Origin: Rostratula benghalensis
Lineage: Eukaryota; Chordata; Aves; Charadriiformes; Rostratulidae
Reading direction: 5' to 3'
NCBI GenBank assembly: GCA_013399305.1
Contig: VXAI01000019.1
Span: 4,950,203-5,014,202, forward strand
Length of the DNA: 64,000 bases
Shown here in pieces: positions 49,437 to 61,296 of the stretch (its first letter is position 1; every line of letters begins with the position of its first letter). The notes beneath the pieces were generated by a model that was not told where the DNA came from, ran no database searches, and saw only the letters and a program-made list of their open reading frames with translations. The position numbers were made by a program, and so were the translations under genes.

Positions 49437-49695
49437 TCACAGAATAACAGAATGGTCAGAGTTGGAAGGGACCTTGAAGACCATCGAGTTCCAACCCCCC
49501 TGCCCTGGGCAGGGACACCTCCCACCAGACCAGGTTGCTCAAAGCCCCATCCAGCCTGGCCTTGAACGCCTCCAGGGATGGGGCAGCCACAGCTTCTCTG
49601 GGCAACCCATTCCAGTGTTCCACCACCCTCACTGGGAAGAATTTCTTCCAAACATCTAATATAAATCCCCCTTCTTCTAGTTTAAGATGCTGCAG
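49437..49695 (-). mobile_element. CR1 LINE, 3' end, hairpin subfamily
   Basis: Tail complement ATCACAGAATAACAGAATGG; hairpin CCCTGCCC-T-GGGCAGGG at 49498-49514; truncated after CTTCTTCTAGTTTAAGATGC. The minus frame upstream (49821-49456) contains LPREAVAAPSLEAFKARLDG. Confidence 0.95.
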
Positions 49696-50107
49696 ACACA
49701 CGAGACGGGTAATGTGGGGGACAATACCTGGCTCAGCAGATGGAAGGAAAATTGGGCAGAGCCCGGGGTGGCTGAAGGCAACGTGCCAAGAGACAGCAAA
49801 GATCCAGCGCAGGTGATCCAACAGTTGCCCCAGCTAAAGAGACTCTGGGGAAGAGGGATGCTGTATATGTAACACGTTCGTGTGTGCGTCAGGTAAGCCA
49901 GCAGGAAGGAGGTCTCGGTGATGACAGCGAGGGGTAATTACAGCCTGCAAAGGTCTGAGCTCATAAAGACTGAGTTAGATTTCCTTGAAAGTTCATAGCC
50001 CAAGATTATGCACGTAGTCCGGATGCAAGCTTCTTACTCATCCAGCAAGAAGCAGGGACCGAAGAACTACTCATTATGTGCCCAAATGGGACAGGACTGG
50101 CAAAAAA
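49696..50107. other. Unique noncoding DNA, no gene seen
   Basis: Nothing recognised. Confidence 0.5.
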
Positions 50108-50215
50108 CATAGAATCATAGAATCCCAGGTTGGAAGGGATCAAGGATCATCTGGTCCAACCGTTCTTAGCAATAAGCACAGCCTAAACAAGATGTCACAG
50201 ACCTCATCTAGCCCA
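50108..50215 (-). mobile_element. CR1 LINE, 3' end, left half of an inverted pair
   Basis: ATAGAATCATAGAATCCCAG, GGTTGGAAGGGATCAAGG and ATCATCTGGTCCAACCGTTC, running into CTAAACAAGATGTCACAG. The tail points left. Confidence 0.9.
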
Positions 50216-50227
50216 TCCTTTTTCCAA

Positions 50228-50288
50228 GAAAGGTTGGACCGAGAGATTGTCCTTGAGGTCTCTTCCAACCTAGGATTCTATGATTTGA
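50228..50288 (+). mobile_element. CR1 LINE, 3' end, right half of an inverted pair
   Basis: AGGTTGGACCGAGAGATTGT, GAGGTCTCTTCCAACC and TAGGATTCTATGATTTG. The tail points right, so the two CR1 ends face outward and the pair is a 180-base imperfect inverted repeat. Confidence 0.88.
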
Positions 50289-50870
50289 TGATCAAGAAAG
50301 GAGGTTTGGGAGGGAGGGGAAGGAGATGGTTCACACTACCAATAAGCTACACAGAGAGGAAGGTCACAACAAAGGCAATGAAAGGCTAAATGGAACAAGG
50401 GAGAAGAGGTGAGCATGTAGCCAAGACCCTGGAGCAAGCTGGCGTACAGCAGGAAAGGGGCCTGACTAGTAACAGCCAACAGGAATGTGCAGGACAGCCC
50501 AGGAATGGGGTGGTGAGATGGTGAGAACTGAACCAAGGAGATACCTGCAGGGCAGCCGGGGAGGTCAAGGAAGATCAGGGGATATGAAAAGAGGAGAGTT
50601 GAAAGCAAAGCATCCTAACACCGATGGTGAAAGATACTGACCAAGAAAAGTGTCTTGAAACAGAAAAAATGTGATGGTGAATCAGCATTCAAGGGGAAAA
50701 GTTTCCTCATGTTCAGGAGAAAGAACATAAGGAAGACAGAGGAAAAAATGCTCAAATTTTCCTATAATGTTAATACCAGAACCCCAAGGAGAGACAGCCC
50801 ACAGGCACAAGAAGCCAGGGGTTTACACAGGTGTTTTGCCTTCTGCCTGACCCTGAAACACTTCAAACGA
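50289..50870. other. Unique noncoding DNA, no gene seen
   Basis: Purine-rich + strand; frames under 105 codons without motifs. Confidence 0.5.
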
Positions 50871-51322
50871 CAGAATCACAGAATGCTATGGGGTTGGAAG
50901 GAGATCATCCAGTCCAACCCCATGCCAATGCAGGTTCACCTATAACAGGTTGCACAGGAACGTGTTCAGGTGGGTTTTGAATGTCTCCAGAAATGGAGAC
51001 TCCACCACCTCTCTGGGCAGCCTCTGCCAGGGCTCTGCTACCCTCAAAGTGAAAAAGTTCCTCCTTATGTTTAGGTAGAAATTCCTATGTACAAGTTTGT
51101 GCCCAGTTCCTCTTGTCCTCTCACTGGGCACCACTGAAAAAAAGATGGGCTCCTTCCTCTTGACACTGACCTTCTAAGTATTTATAGATGTTGATCAGAT
51201 CCCCCCTCAGCCTTCTCTTCTTCAGACTGAAAAGACCCAAGTCCCTCAACCGTTCCTCATAAGAGAGATGTTCCAGGCCCCTGATCATTTCTGTGGTCCT
51301 CTGCTGTATCCTCTCCAGCAAA
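50871..51322 (-). mobile_element. CR1 LINE, ORF2 C-terminus and 3' UTR, frameshifted
   Basis: Tail complement CAGAATCACAGAATGCTATG. The minus frames read [20 protein letters not shown] to [20 protein letters not shown] (51321-51121) and then, in another frame, RTRGTGHKLVHRNFYLNIRR to LPREVVESPFLETFKTHLNT (51134-50940); the frameshift lies near 51121-51134. The 3' UTR wording (CAGGTTGCACAGGAACGTGT) matches the copies at 58325 and 63722. Confidence 0.95.
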
Positions 51323-51780
51323 CCCCATTTTGCAGGCTACATTTCAACCCTGCTCGCCTTCCCACCTCTCTGCAGAGGAACACCAAAGCCTGCCAAGATC
51401 CCTTTTACTTCATGGTTTCCTTTCTCCTTGCACCACGAGGCCGAACCAGTGCAGGTTCAGAGAGATCCCTGTTTATTCCCGTAGGCCATGGTAGGGCGCA
51501 GTCTGGGCAGAACAACGATGACAATTGTTTCCTACAATTATTACGGCGTTTCACACCCTTTCCTCTGGATTATGAGAAGCGGCACCCCTTCCTCGACAAC
51601 AACTACAGCCGGTTTCCTTCCTCACCGGAGACCGACCTGCAGATGTTTGGTGTCCCTTTTGGGTTTCCCACTACTGCCCCAGCTCCCTTCCCCCTCACTG
51701 GAGACACAGAATTCCATTTTCTACCAAAACCAACTCAGTTCACAATTTCATTTGAAGAAACGAACTCACTTGGCACTTGA
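51323..51780 (+). other. Unrecognised open stretch beside the assembly gap
   Basis: The sequence between the CR1 fragment and the gap is not CR1. A + frame is open from inside the CR1 to a TGA at 51778-51780; about 150 codons lie in the non-CR1 part. The product is rich in P, F and T and includes FPLDYEKRHPFLDNNYSRFP. A second + frame (51488-51787) is also open. I recognise no family. It could be part of an unidentified retroelement broken by the gap, or chance. Confidence 0.2.
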
Positions 51781-51787
51781 TAAATAA

Positions 51788-51853
51788 NNNNNNNNNNNNN
51801 NNNNNNNNNNNNNNNNNNNNNNNNNNNNNNNNNNNNNNNNNNNNNNNNNNNNN
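51788..51853. other. Assembly gap, 66 N
   Basis: Unknown bases between TAAATAA and TTTTTTAAAATTAAAAAATT. The true length may differ from 66. Confidence 0.99.
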
Positions 51854-54800
51854 TTTTTTAAAATTAAAAAATTCCCAAAATCTCATTCACACCACTATTG
51901 CCCCATTCAGAGGCAAACTTTGGTTCTTCTCTAAATCGTTACTCATTTCTGGCAGAAGCCCACATCTGGCCCATCCCAAGGAGCCACGAGGTTGGGTGTA
52001 TTTCTGTGAAGCCAAGGGCAGCATTCTCCTGCACACCTTCAACAAGGAAGGCTCTGCTTTACCTTCCTTGTCACTTCAGGATGCTACAACATTGAGCACT
52101 CCCTTGATGACACTACCAGTTACTCTTAAAAGGATGGCCATTTTACCCCTACAAATAAATTTCCACCATCTCAAATGCACTAAATGAGACACAAGGGATT
52201 TCCCAACCTCTTAGTGCAATTGTGCTCTGGCTGAGTGTCCTCTACCCATAGATCTTCCAGGGGTGTATAAACAGGGAGCCAGAGAACACCAGCCATTTTC
52301 AAGAGCTCTCTGTTGGCGTCCCTGTCAAATCCACTCCATAATAAAGGAAAGGCACACAACAAAGATTTCAACTTTATTTTCATTTTATAGGTCTAAGAGG
52401 TCGAAACGAAGTCACGATTCATTTCCCTGGGGCCTGAAGAGCTCACAAGGTCACAGCTCACAAGGAAAGCTTTGGGTTGTGGGAGACCCTGGAACAAAAT
52501 ACTTCAAACCACGCAGGCGCGCTTCGCAGGCCACATTTAAACTCCACACACTTTCTCCCACCCTTCTGTAGGGCGAAATAAATTGTTTTATAGGAGGAAA
52601 ATGCTTCACCTCAGACAGAAACACCCCATACATTGACAGGGGCAATTTGAGGAGAGCTACGCAGAAGTTTGCATCAAGTGGCGAAAATACCTCTTTAAAT
52701 AAGAGTGTAAATTGGAAGTTTGGGGACCAGAAATCTCCTTTTTCAGTATAAAGGTAGCCTGATAGCTAGAAGACACTTAAAGGCACTGTCTTTTGCAGAC
52801 ACTTCCCATCCACAGGTTCAGACACATCCTGCCTTGGATCCAGCTCCTGCTCCAGCTTCCTGACCCACCTCCTCTCGCTCCTTTCCAGGTAACACACTTT
52901 TAATTGTAACTAAGATAAAATAGCTAAACGGCCACTAGCAGGAGAATAATGACAACACACCTACGTGCCTAATTTCTGAAGATTACATCAAGCATTCCTC
53001 GTCGAGCTGAAACTGCTCACACCACTGCGGGGCAGGGGGGGAAGACGGTGGCGAGCTCATTTCTTAACCAAAAGTTATGTAATTTTGCAGAGGGGAAAAA
53101 AAAGCAGGAGGGGGAAGGTCCTGTATCACCAATAAACGAGGGTCGTGGGAGCAAACTATGGCTATTTCTTCGCCTTTTTCAGCTGTCAGAGGGGTCTGAA
53201 GCAGCCTGACAGCAGCAGGTAACCACCCTGCATTCTTTGCAGAGACAATTACGCCCATAATAGCGCTGCGTCAAAGGGTTTTACCCTTTGTAAGGTAAAC
53301 TCCAGAAATGCCTTAGAGCAAAATGAGTTAGGCTTTACTCCTCAGCCAGCAGGACTGCGGGTATCTTCTCTTCCACAAGGCAACTCAGCTGGACAAAGCC
53401 AGAAACAAGAGCCAGGGCAAAACCAGTATGTTTTGTAGACTGGTGCAAGCAAAGATGTGCTTTGCTGGGCTGCTGCCCTGTAATAAGAAAAAAAAAAAAA
53501 AAAAAAGCAAAAAACCCAACACCTCATCCAAAGCAAACATAAAGGGCCTATAAACCTCTGGTGTTATTTTAGAAGCAGAGCACAAGTACCCACAGAGCCA
53601 ACAGAACCGCAGAGGGACAAATCCTCTGAAATACTCAGCAGAGCAACCCTACGTGATGGCAAGGAAAGCCACTGGAAGCCACGCTCATACAATGTACCTC
53701 ATCTGAGCTTTTTGGTGGGGAAGAAAAGCTGGGAAGGAAAGGAGCCCACTGATACACTGGGAACCCAAAATCCAGCGATGAAACACAGCTCCCCAAGAAG
53801 CCACTCTTTGCCTACTCCGTTCAAGTTTTGACCATTAAATACTCTGTATTCAAAATTACATTATTAAGCTTACAGATTATTTCTAAACCTTCATGGCAGA
53901 GGGTCTTTTCAAGACACTGCTGACACGAAGGTCAAAGCAGTGAAACCTCAGCCACATCGGGGCACACGGTCACTGCCCCAGGAATACAGACATATAGGGG
54001 ATGACTTACACCAGCTTTCCTCTCCAGATGAAGGCACATCCCAACTGTCCTTTTCATTCCTGCTATTTCTGTCCCACTCCTTTCTCTCCACTCTCTCCTT
54101 CCTCAGTTTTCCGTAGCTCTGAGTTGACTCTGGAGACATCACCATACAGAGATGCTGTCTCTCTGCCACCAATCTGGCTGGCTGGGCCAGCTGGGTGGTG
54201 CAAAGGACTAAGCTCTGGTTACATTCGTTTAGAAACAAACATTGTGATTTGTTTCCAAAAGTTTTCATTTTCTTAATCTCAACAGCCTGAATTCTTTGCA
54301 TAAATCCTCCTGAATACACAACCCTACTTTGCTTTTGCAGGTATCAGTGCAATAAATGCCCCAAAATCTGTTTTTGTGCATAGTCCAGCCCTCCTGGGAT
54401 GTGGCATTTCACAAGGCACATTGCTGCTGTAGGAGATGACCTGGCTGAGCTGCGCTGGCAGATGCAAGAAAAGGAACAAGGATGTGATTTGTGAGGTTGA
54501 CACTCACTGATGCTGAAGCCACCACAGCAAGGAAAAGCTGTTGCAAAGCACTAATTATTCAAAAATTTCTTCCTTCTCCTCAGCTTGCCACCCCAACATC
54601 AGCATGACTTGTTCCTGACACTGCCCTCCACCCTGTCTTCCACACAAGCACAGCAAAGGGCTCTCCTCTCAGCTTCTACTGACTACCCCAAGAAATGCCA
54701 ATGCTCCACATGGGTTGGACCTTACAACTCGACCTGTGGGAGTGAGTCCTTCCTCCATCCCCACAGTTCCTGGCATTTTTGCCACGCTAAGGACATACAC

Positions 54801-55049
54801 TGGTCAGCAGTTCTTGGGGACAGCCTGTAACAGCTCATGTCTACGCAAGGTAAGCCACCGGAGCCCACTGAGGAGCTCTTCATTCATCTTGTTGCATCCT
54901 GTGAAATCACCCTTTGAGGAGATCTGTGCAGAGAAAGGATTTTGAAGTAACAACTTCTCAAACCATTGCATAAGATGGTGTAAGAAAAGCCTCTCTCAAA
55001 TGAGCACCTTGCTTCTTGGTGTTTCTTGTGTTACTTCTCAAGGACCCAG
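51854..55049. other. Unique noncoding DNA, no gene seen
   Basis: Frames below 125 codons, none with motifs. A-run of about 19 bases near 53488. Confidence 0.5.
53272..53290. repeat. Small perfect hairpin
   Basis: CAAAGGGT-TTT-ACCCTTTG: 8-base arms with a 3-base loop. Not next to a gene or a T-run that would suggest a terminator. Confidence 0.6.
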
Positions 55050-55590
55050 CTCATAGACTCATAGAATGGGCTGGAAGGGACCTTTGAAGGCCATCAAGTC
55101 CAATCCCCTGCAATGAGCGAGGACATCTTCAACTAGACCAGAGCCCCATCCAACCTGGCCTGGAATGTTTTCAGGGATGGGGCATCTACTGCCTCTCTGG
55201 GCAACATGGGCCACTGCTTTTACCACCCTCAGCATAAAAAAATTTCTTCCTCATGCCTAGCCTAAATCTTCCCTCTTTTGGTTTAAAGCCATTTCCCCTC
55301 ACCCTATTGCAACATGGCCTGCTAAAAGGTTTGTCCTCATATTTCTTCTAATCTCCCTTAAGTACTAAAAGGCCTTAATAAGGTCTCCCTGGAGCCTTTC
55401 CCCCATCTGAACACCCTCAGTGCTCTCAGCCTGTCCTCACAGCAGAGGGGCTCCAGCGCTCCATCACCATTGTGCCCTCCTACAGACCAGCTCCAACAGG
55501 TCCATGTCCTTCTGATGTTGGGAGCTCCAGAGCTGATGAGGCAGAAGGGCAGAATTCCCTTCCTTCACCTGCTGGCCACGCTGCTTTTGA
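55050..55590 (-). mobile_element. CR1 LINE, ORF2 C-terminus and 3' UTR
   Basis: Tail complement CTCATAGACTCATAGAATGG, then GGCTGGAAGGGACC and a 3' UTR without the GC hairpin (CCCTGCAATGAGCGAGGACA), like that at 34166. About 540 bases reaching CTGCTGGCCACGCTGCTTTT. Confidence 0.94.
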
Positions 55591-57072
55591 TGCTGTCCTT
55601 CTTACTACCTGTTACTTATAGCCCACCACAAGAAACCAAAATTGGGAAATCATTTACATTGGCAGAGCCAGTCTTAAGAAATGATACCGTCAGCATCCAA
55701 CACACTGAATTATTTCACTAGGAACATTAAAAATTTTTTTTAAAAAAAAAATCAAACCCTAAGCAACAATCAGAAATAAGCAAAAATCCAAAATGTGAGG
55801 CCCTGTGAATTCAGCAAGTACATTTTACTTGTCAGTTTCACATTGCAAGGGTAGCCATTAAAATTTTTCTTTTTTTATTGGAGATGTTCATGGACTATGT
55901 TATCTTTGCTCTCTGCTGGTGCTATTCAATAGAGGTGACCAAAGAATTCTCCCAACCTCTCTAGATTACATGTTATCCCCAATGTTTGTACTTTGCCATC
56001 ACGCTATGGAAAATATTCACACCAGTAATCACACAAAAGAGTGATTCTAACTACTCCTGTGAAGAAACATTTCATTTTCTCTTAAGGCATTCACAGAGAT
56101 TGGGACCCAAACCCCCACTCATGTTCTGCACTCAGTTTGCTCCAAGCTCAGCATTTTTAAGTAAAAAAAAAATCCATTTAAAGATGAATACCATAGTAAT
56201 TATCTCCTTTTGTAACAAGCCCCAGTCACCAAGAACCCCTGGTTTCACATAGGTCCTTTACAATTCCATAATAAGCTCTTGGGAGGTCCCCAGGTTTTTC
56301 TTTCGGTGGCGGGGGCGAATACCACAGACTCACTTTTCTGGTCCTTGAAGCAAATTATCAGATGGAGAAAATGATGTGTCTGCAAAGAGTAGAAGGAAGA
56401 GGGTACAATAGGCAGCATACCGGTGCACTGACCCTCTTCAACCCACACCGCTGGGGAATCCGAACGCAGGCTGGGATCCCTGCCTCGACCCACCCCACAC
56501 CTCAGCTTTCAGCGAGAAGGGCTCCCTCCCTCCAGCAGATGGTGAACCCTCACGGCTTCAAGACCACAGGCAAAACGATTCTCACGTTGTACTTCACATT
56601 TGAACACAAGAAACTGACAGGTTCGGGGAAAGAAGTGGGGTTTAGTTGGGCTGGGTTGGTTTTTGGTTTGTTTCTTTCTTAACAAATCTTTTGTGTAAGA
56701 TACGGAGGATGCCAAAAGTTTAAAACGTGGCTTTCTCATGGCTTTAATATGGGTTGGGGTTTTTTTTTCATTTCAAGCTCACTTCCTCATAATTTAATTT
56801 CATACTCCTATATCCTTACATCAGAAAAGACAAAAAGACATCACTGCTCTACTTCTTCTGCCCACAAGACTTATTATCAATCAGCTTCCACAATGTAACT
56901 GCTCCATGCTTTGGAGTACTCATGGTACCTTTCCCAGCATCTTTTACAGTTCTCTGGCTTTTTTCATGCCCTTTTGGGGTTTTTTGGGTGGATTTTTCCA
57001 GCTTTGGGAAACAAACTTCACACTGTATTCAATATACGTATGCACCACAGTGGTTACACATTGGTATCCTAC
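55591..57072. other. Unique noncoding DNA with G/T-rich tracts
   Basis: No gene. Three G/T-rich low-complexity tracts occur at 56637-56680, 56751-56770 and 56971-56998. Confidence 0.5.
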
Positions 57073-57577
57073 CACAGAATCACAGAATGGTTAGAGTTGG
57101 AATGGATCTTAAAGATCAACAAGCTCCAAGCCCCTGCCCTGGGTAGGGATGTCCCACCAGACCAGGTTGCTCAAAGCCCCATCCAGTCTGGCCTTGGACA
57201 CCTCCAGGGATGGGGCAGCCACAGCTTCTCTGGGCAATCTGGGCCAGGCTCTCACCACCCTCACAGCAAAGAATTTCTTCCTGAGATCTCATCTACATGT
57301 CCCCTCTTTCAGTTTAAAACTATTCCCCCTCTTCCTATGGCTCCATTCCCTGATCAAGAGTCCCTCCTCATCTCCCCTGGAGACCCTTTTTAGGACTGGA
57401 AGGGGCTTTAAGGTCTCTCTGGGGCTTTCTTTTCTCCAGGCTGAACCCCCCCAACTCTCTCAGCCTGTCCTCACAGCAGAGGGACTCCAGCCCCTCTGAG
57501 CATCTTCATGGCCTCCTCTGGCCCCGTTCCAACAGATCCATGTCCTTCTGATGCTGGGGGGCCCCAGAGCTTCATCA
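57073..57577 (-). mobile_element. CR1 LINE, ORF2 C-terminus and 3' UTR, hairpin subfamily
   Basis: Tail complement ACCACAGAATCACAGAATGG. Hairpin CCCTGCCC-T-GGGTAGGG at 57132-57148, with one arm base changed so that a single pair is weakened. Extends about 500 bases into the ORF2 end. Confidence 0.95.
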
Positions 57578-58324
57578 TCTTCAGATTTATTTTCTATTTC
57601 TTAAGCCGTAAGTTCACAGAAGGAAAAAAAAAAAAGTGCATCAAGTCTGAAACAAACTGGTAAAGTCTAAGTTTCAAAAGAAGTAGCCTCAGTTCCTGCC
57701 TTTGTTCCTCCAGTTTTCTATTTACCTTTCTGCTATTAACTCAAGGATGTTTCTCAAATGTTTTTCTATCCTTTAGAGATAAAATGCCTGAGTGTTTGGG
57801 CTGCTGCCTAAAACAGACTGAGCAAAACCCTTTGGTCTTGTCTTGTCTTCTCAGCCAGAAAAAATACACAACAACTCCTCCAATGGAAAAGCTGTGACCT
57901 TAAAAAAAAAAAAAAAAACACCAAAAAAAACAACCAACCAACCACCAAACCCCAGTTGCAGTCAGAAAGGTAATTCACACCCTTGCATTTACACATACCT
58001 AACAACAAGTTCTTAAAAGGAACAAAAATATTTTAATTGTGTTTGTTGTGCATCTGCATTCTCAGCATTGTCCAGTCATGAGTGCCAGTGTGGGATGCCC
58101 AAGGCCACCACCATAAACACACAAGGGACTGGAAAGGAAGAGATTTCATTTAAATGAGCAGCAAGAGAGAAGGAAATACAAACAGCACCAACAATAGTCC
58201 TTTTAACACATTGTCAGGTTTTTTTCCCTTCCCTGTTCAGGATGCACAGTAATACATTTCAGAAACTTTCAAAGAAACAGAACGATGCTTTACTTCCAAG
58301 GAGTCAGAAGAAGGAAGAGGAGTA
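57578..58324. other. Unique noncoding DNA, no gene seen
   Basis: Contains an A-tract with A/C-rich tail at 57902-57955. Confidence 0.5.
57902..57955. repeat. A-tract with (CCAA)n-like tail
   Basis: About 17 A, then CACC, eight A, and CAACCAACCAACC. Same form as the tract at 9418. Confidence 0.85.
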
Positions 58325-58628
58325 CTAAGAGGAAGGGGCCAGTCCTTTTTCAGCGGTGCCCAGTGAGGGCACAAGAGGTAACCGGCACAAACTTGACCAT
58401 AGGAAGTTCCATCTCAACATGAGGAGGAACTTCTTCACCTTGAGGGTGGCAGAGCCCTGGCAGAGGCTGCCCAGAGAGGTGGTGGGGTCTCCGTCTCTGG
58501 AGACATTCAAACCCCACCTGAACACGTTCCTGTGCAACCTGCTCTGGGTGGACCTGCTTTGGCAGTGGGGTAGGACTAGATGATCTCCAGAGGTCCCTTC
58601 CAACCCCACATCATTTTGTGATTCTGTA
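58325..58628 (+). mobile_element. CR1 LINE, ORF2 C-terminus and 3' UTR
   Basis: The + frame 58356-58583 keeps HKLDHRKFHLNMRRNFFTLR and WQRLPREVVGSPSLETFKPH. The 3' UTR ends CCAACCCCACATCATTTTGT and GATTCTG. Same subfamily as 50871 and 63722. Confidence 0.95.
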
Positions 58629-60720
58629 AGAAGCTAAGAGTGTGAGACAGCTTGCCCAGACACGGCTAGCTAATCAGAAAGAAAAAAAAAATTAAATAAC
58701 TTTAGTGACTTGATCAAAGATGAGACTCCTATCTAATAAAGCCAGAGAACAGGCTCCTATCTAATAAAGTCAGGCGTGCCCTCACCAATGTATTAGTCAG
58801 ACAGCCAGCTCTGGATTCTACATTTAGACAATCTTGTATATAATTGCCTGGGCTTGCAAACGCCACTGTATCATATTTCCAGCGATGCTCTGGGCAGCAC
58901 ATTCTGTATGAGTTATACCATCAGGAAAAGTATATCATCTCGCTCAATCGGCAGTAAAACTTTGCTTACACACACACACTTTGGAACTGTGTAAGTGTAA
59001 AGCAGAATAACTGGAACCCATGAGCAGAGAATTGCTTGATTTTATCCCACCCCTATCTCCTACAATTCACCTGAAACCGGTCACTTCACAGCACTAGAAA
59101 GAAAGCTACAGTACATCCAGAAGATAACAGAAAAAATTGTATTTACTCTTGCCAAGCAGCCAAATAACATGAATATTCAACTTCACCAGCAGCTTTCATA
59201 GTTAGCCCAGATGAACATGAAAAAGTGTGACCTCCCCTCTTTGCTGAGTCCAGCATGAGTCTGGCTCTGGCACTCACAGAACAGTTTTATGAAGCTGCCA
59301 TTATTCACATTATCATCACAGCCCTGATGAAAGCTGCAAACTCTTTCTGAAAGAGCACTCTCTCTTCTGAAGACTGAGAAAGCATTTCCTGGCTGGACCC
59401 TTGGAAGCTCATCTCTTAATAATTCAACAGCAAAACACATTTTCTTGGGCAAGAAGACAGGAAATGGGTATTAGAAGAAAGAGTAAGACGAATCATGAAG
59501 TCTATGTTTTCAAATATTCTTCCTCTCCTGTGTTCCCCTTAGCTTGAGGCATCTCTATTTCTCATTTCACTAGACACACAATCTAATTCCTACTGCCACT
59601 GGAAAATTCCCACCGATGCAACTAAAATTTGGATCTTTTATGTAAGATGGGATAAGAAACTCTAGAGTTATCAAGTTTGTCTCCTCCAGCAACACACCAG
59701 CTCCTAGAAGCAAGAGGGTCATCCATCTACTTGGCTTCTTCCTTTAACTAGTCCCTTTCCAGATCTGCTGTGGTGTAGACCCCCAAGTCGGCTGACCAGC
59801 CACACTGAACAAAACCAGTCTAAACCCTGCACTGGGAGCAGATTAACACATCTGTGACACCTGCTATGCAAAAATACGTAACTAGGGTTTTGTTGGGTTG
59901 GGTTTTTTTAATAATTTATTTTGTAGATGAATTCTCCAGGAGTCAATGAAGCGTGTATTTTCATAGCCCAGAGAGTATCCATCAGGCTGCAGAAACACTG
60001 AAATTAAAGTGTGAATGGACAACGTCTCCTCCTCCCCTCTATTCAGGGAGACCAACTTCAAGGCCCACAGCCTCCTTAAGTGCTTTCTGCCAAGAGGCTG
60101 AGATAAGAATGAAAGGAAAGAGATAAGAAGGAAATGCTCACTAACAAGAGTGGTTTGTGAGTCTAAAGCCAGACTGAAAACATGATTTAATGAGCCGAGT
60201 AAAAAGCCTGCGGTTGCTCAAGGAGCAGGTCAACTGCAGACAGAAAAGTCACAAAAGAAGTGGTAAAATGATGTTAGGAGAGAAAGAAAGAGTACTTGCT
60301 TAATTTGTTTTCTGCAACTCCCATTCACCAAGTCATTACAACCTAATTTCTCAGCATTCCTGGCCGTTTCAAAAGGTCTTCCACAATTAGTGAAAGCAGC
60401 TATTGCAGGGGTTTTGAGAAAAAAAAATTAAAACCACAGAAGAAGTGGCTGGCAAAAAAATAATACCTTTCCAAGACCAAGCAGCGTAGTAAGAAGAGAT
60501 CCTCTTATAAAAAGCTGCTGACAACTATGGCTCTGTCAATCACCTTAAGCATCTGTCAAAACAGATAAATACGGCTGAGGCAGGCCAACATTTTGGGGGG
60601 GGTTCTGTGCTTTTTTTATTTTGTTTTGTTTTGTATTGCAACCAAAGACACCAGCTGCCTAATATTGTTCATGGTTGTGTGTTCCAGAAGGTATCACTTT
60701 GGTGTCGAAAAAAAAGGTGT
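58629..60720. other. Unique noncoding DNA, no gene seen
   Basis: Short frames only; a 20-base direct repeat at 58726, a short CA run near 58970, and a G/T-rich tract at 59885-59918. Confidence 0.5.
58726..58773. repeat. Direct repeat CTCCTATCTAATAAAGCCAG
   Basis: Copies at 58726-58745 and 58754-58773 with one mismatch, period 28. Each carries AATAAA. Confidence 0.8.
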
Positions 60721-60978
60721 CATAGAAACATAGGTTGGAAGGTTCAGGTTGGAAGGGACCTTAAAGACCATCCAGTTCCAACCCCCTGCCCTGGGCAGGG
60801 ACACCTCCCACCAGAGCAGGTTGCTCAAATCCCAGTCCAACCTGGCCTTGAACCCCTCCAGGGATTCCACCTCCATGGGGCATCCACAGCTTCTCTGGGC
60901 AACCTGTTCCAGCGTCTCACCACCATCACAGGACAGAATTTCTTCCTGATACCTAATCTAAATCTTCCTTCTTTTGTG
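60721..60978 (-). mobile_element. CR1 LINE, 3' end, hairpin subfamily
   Basis: The tail region has a small duplication, AGGTTGGAAGGTTC then AGGTTGGAAGGGACC. Hairpin CCCTGCCC-T-GGGCAGGG at 60784-60800. A 12-base insertion, ATTCCACCTCCA, sits near 60864 within otherwise typical sequence. Confidence 0.94.
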
Positions 60979-61214
60979 TCCAAATGGTGTGGCTGGAAGA
61001 GCCAACCAGACAAGGCTGTGTGCTCCCGGGTCTCCCATTACAGAGAGCAGGAGGACCAGGGGAACCTGTTACACAGGAGCCAGAGTTACAAAAGGACCCA
61101 TCCACAGCAAAACATGCAGAAAATGTGGAAATCATCCACGAGATCCACCAGAGCTGCTGTTAACTGCTGCTGTCTTCAATGGGGTGTAACAGGTTAGATG
61201 ATAGGAGCAATCGG

Positions 61215-61296
61215 GCTCAATGTCATGGCTGTGAGCAGGAGGCTGGACCAGAGGCCTCTGGAGGTTCCTTCCCACCCAAACTATCTTATGATCCCA
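61215..61296 (+). mobile_element. CR1 LINE, diverged 3' end
   Basis: GAGCAGGAGGCTGGACCAGA, GGCCTCTGGAGGTTCC and TTCCCACCCAAACTATCTTA, then TGATCCC. Short and decayed; matches the type at 31268. Confidence 0.75.

Noticed and set aside
53272..53290. Hairpin as a transcription terminator
   Set aside because: No following T-run, and intrinsic terminators are not expected in a vertebrate nuclear genome.
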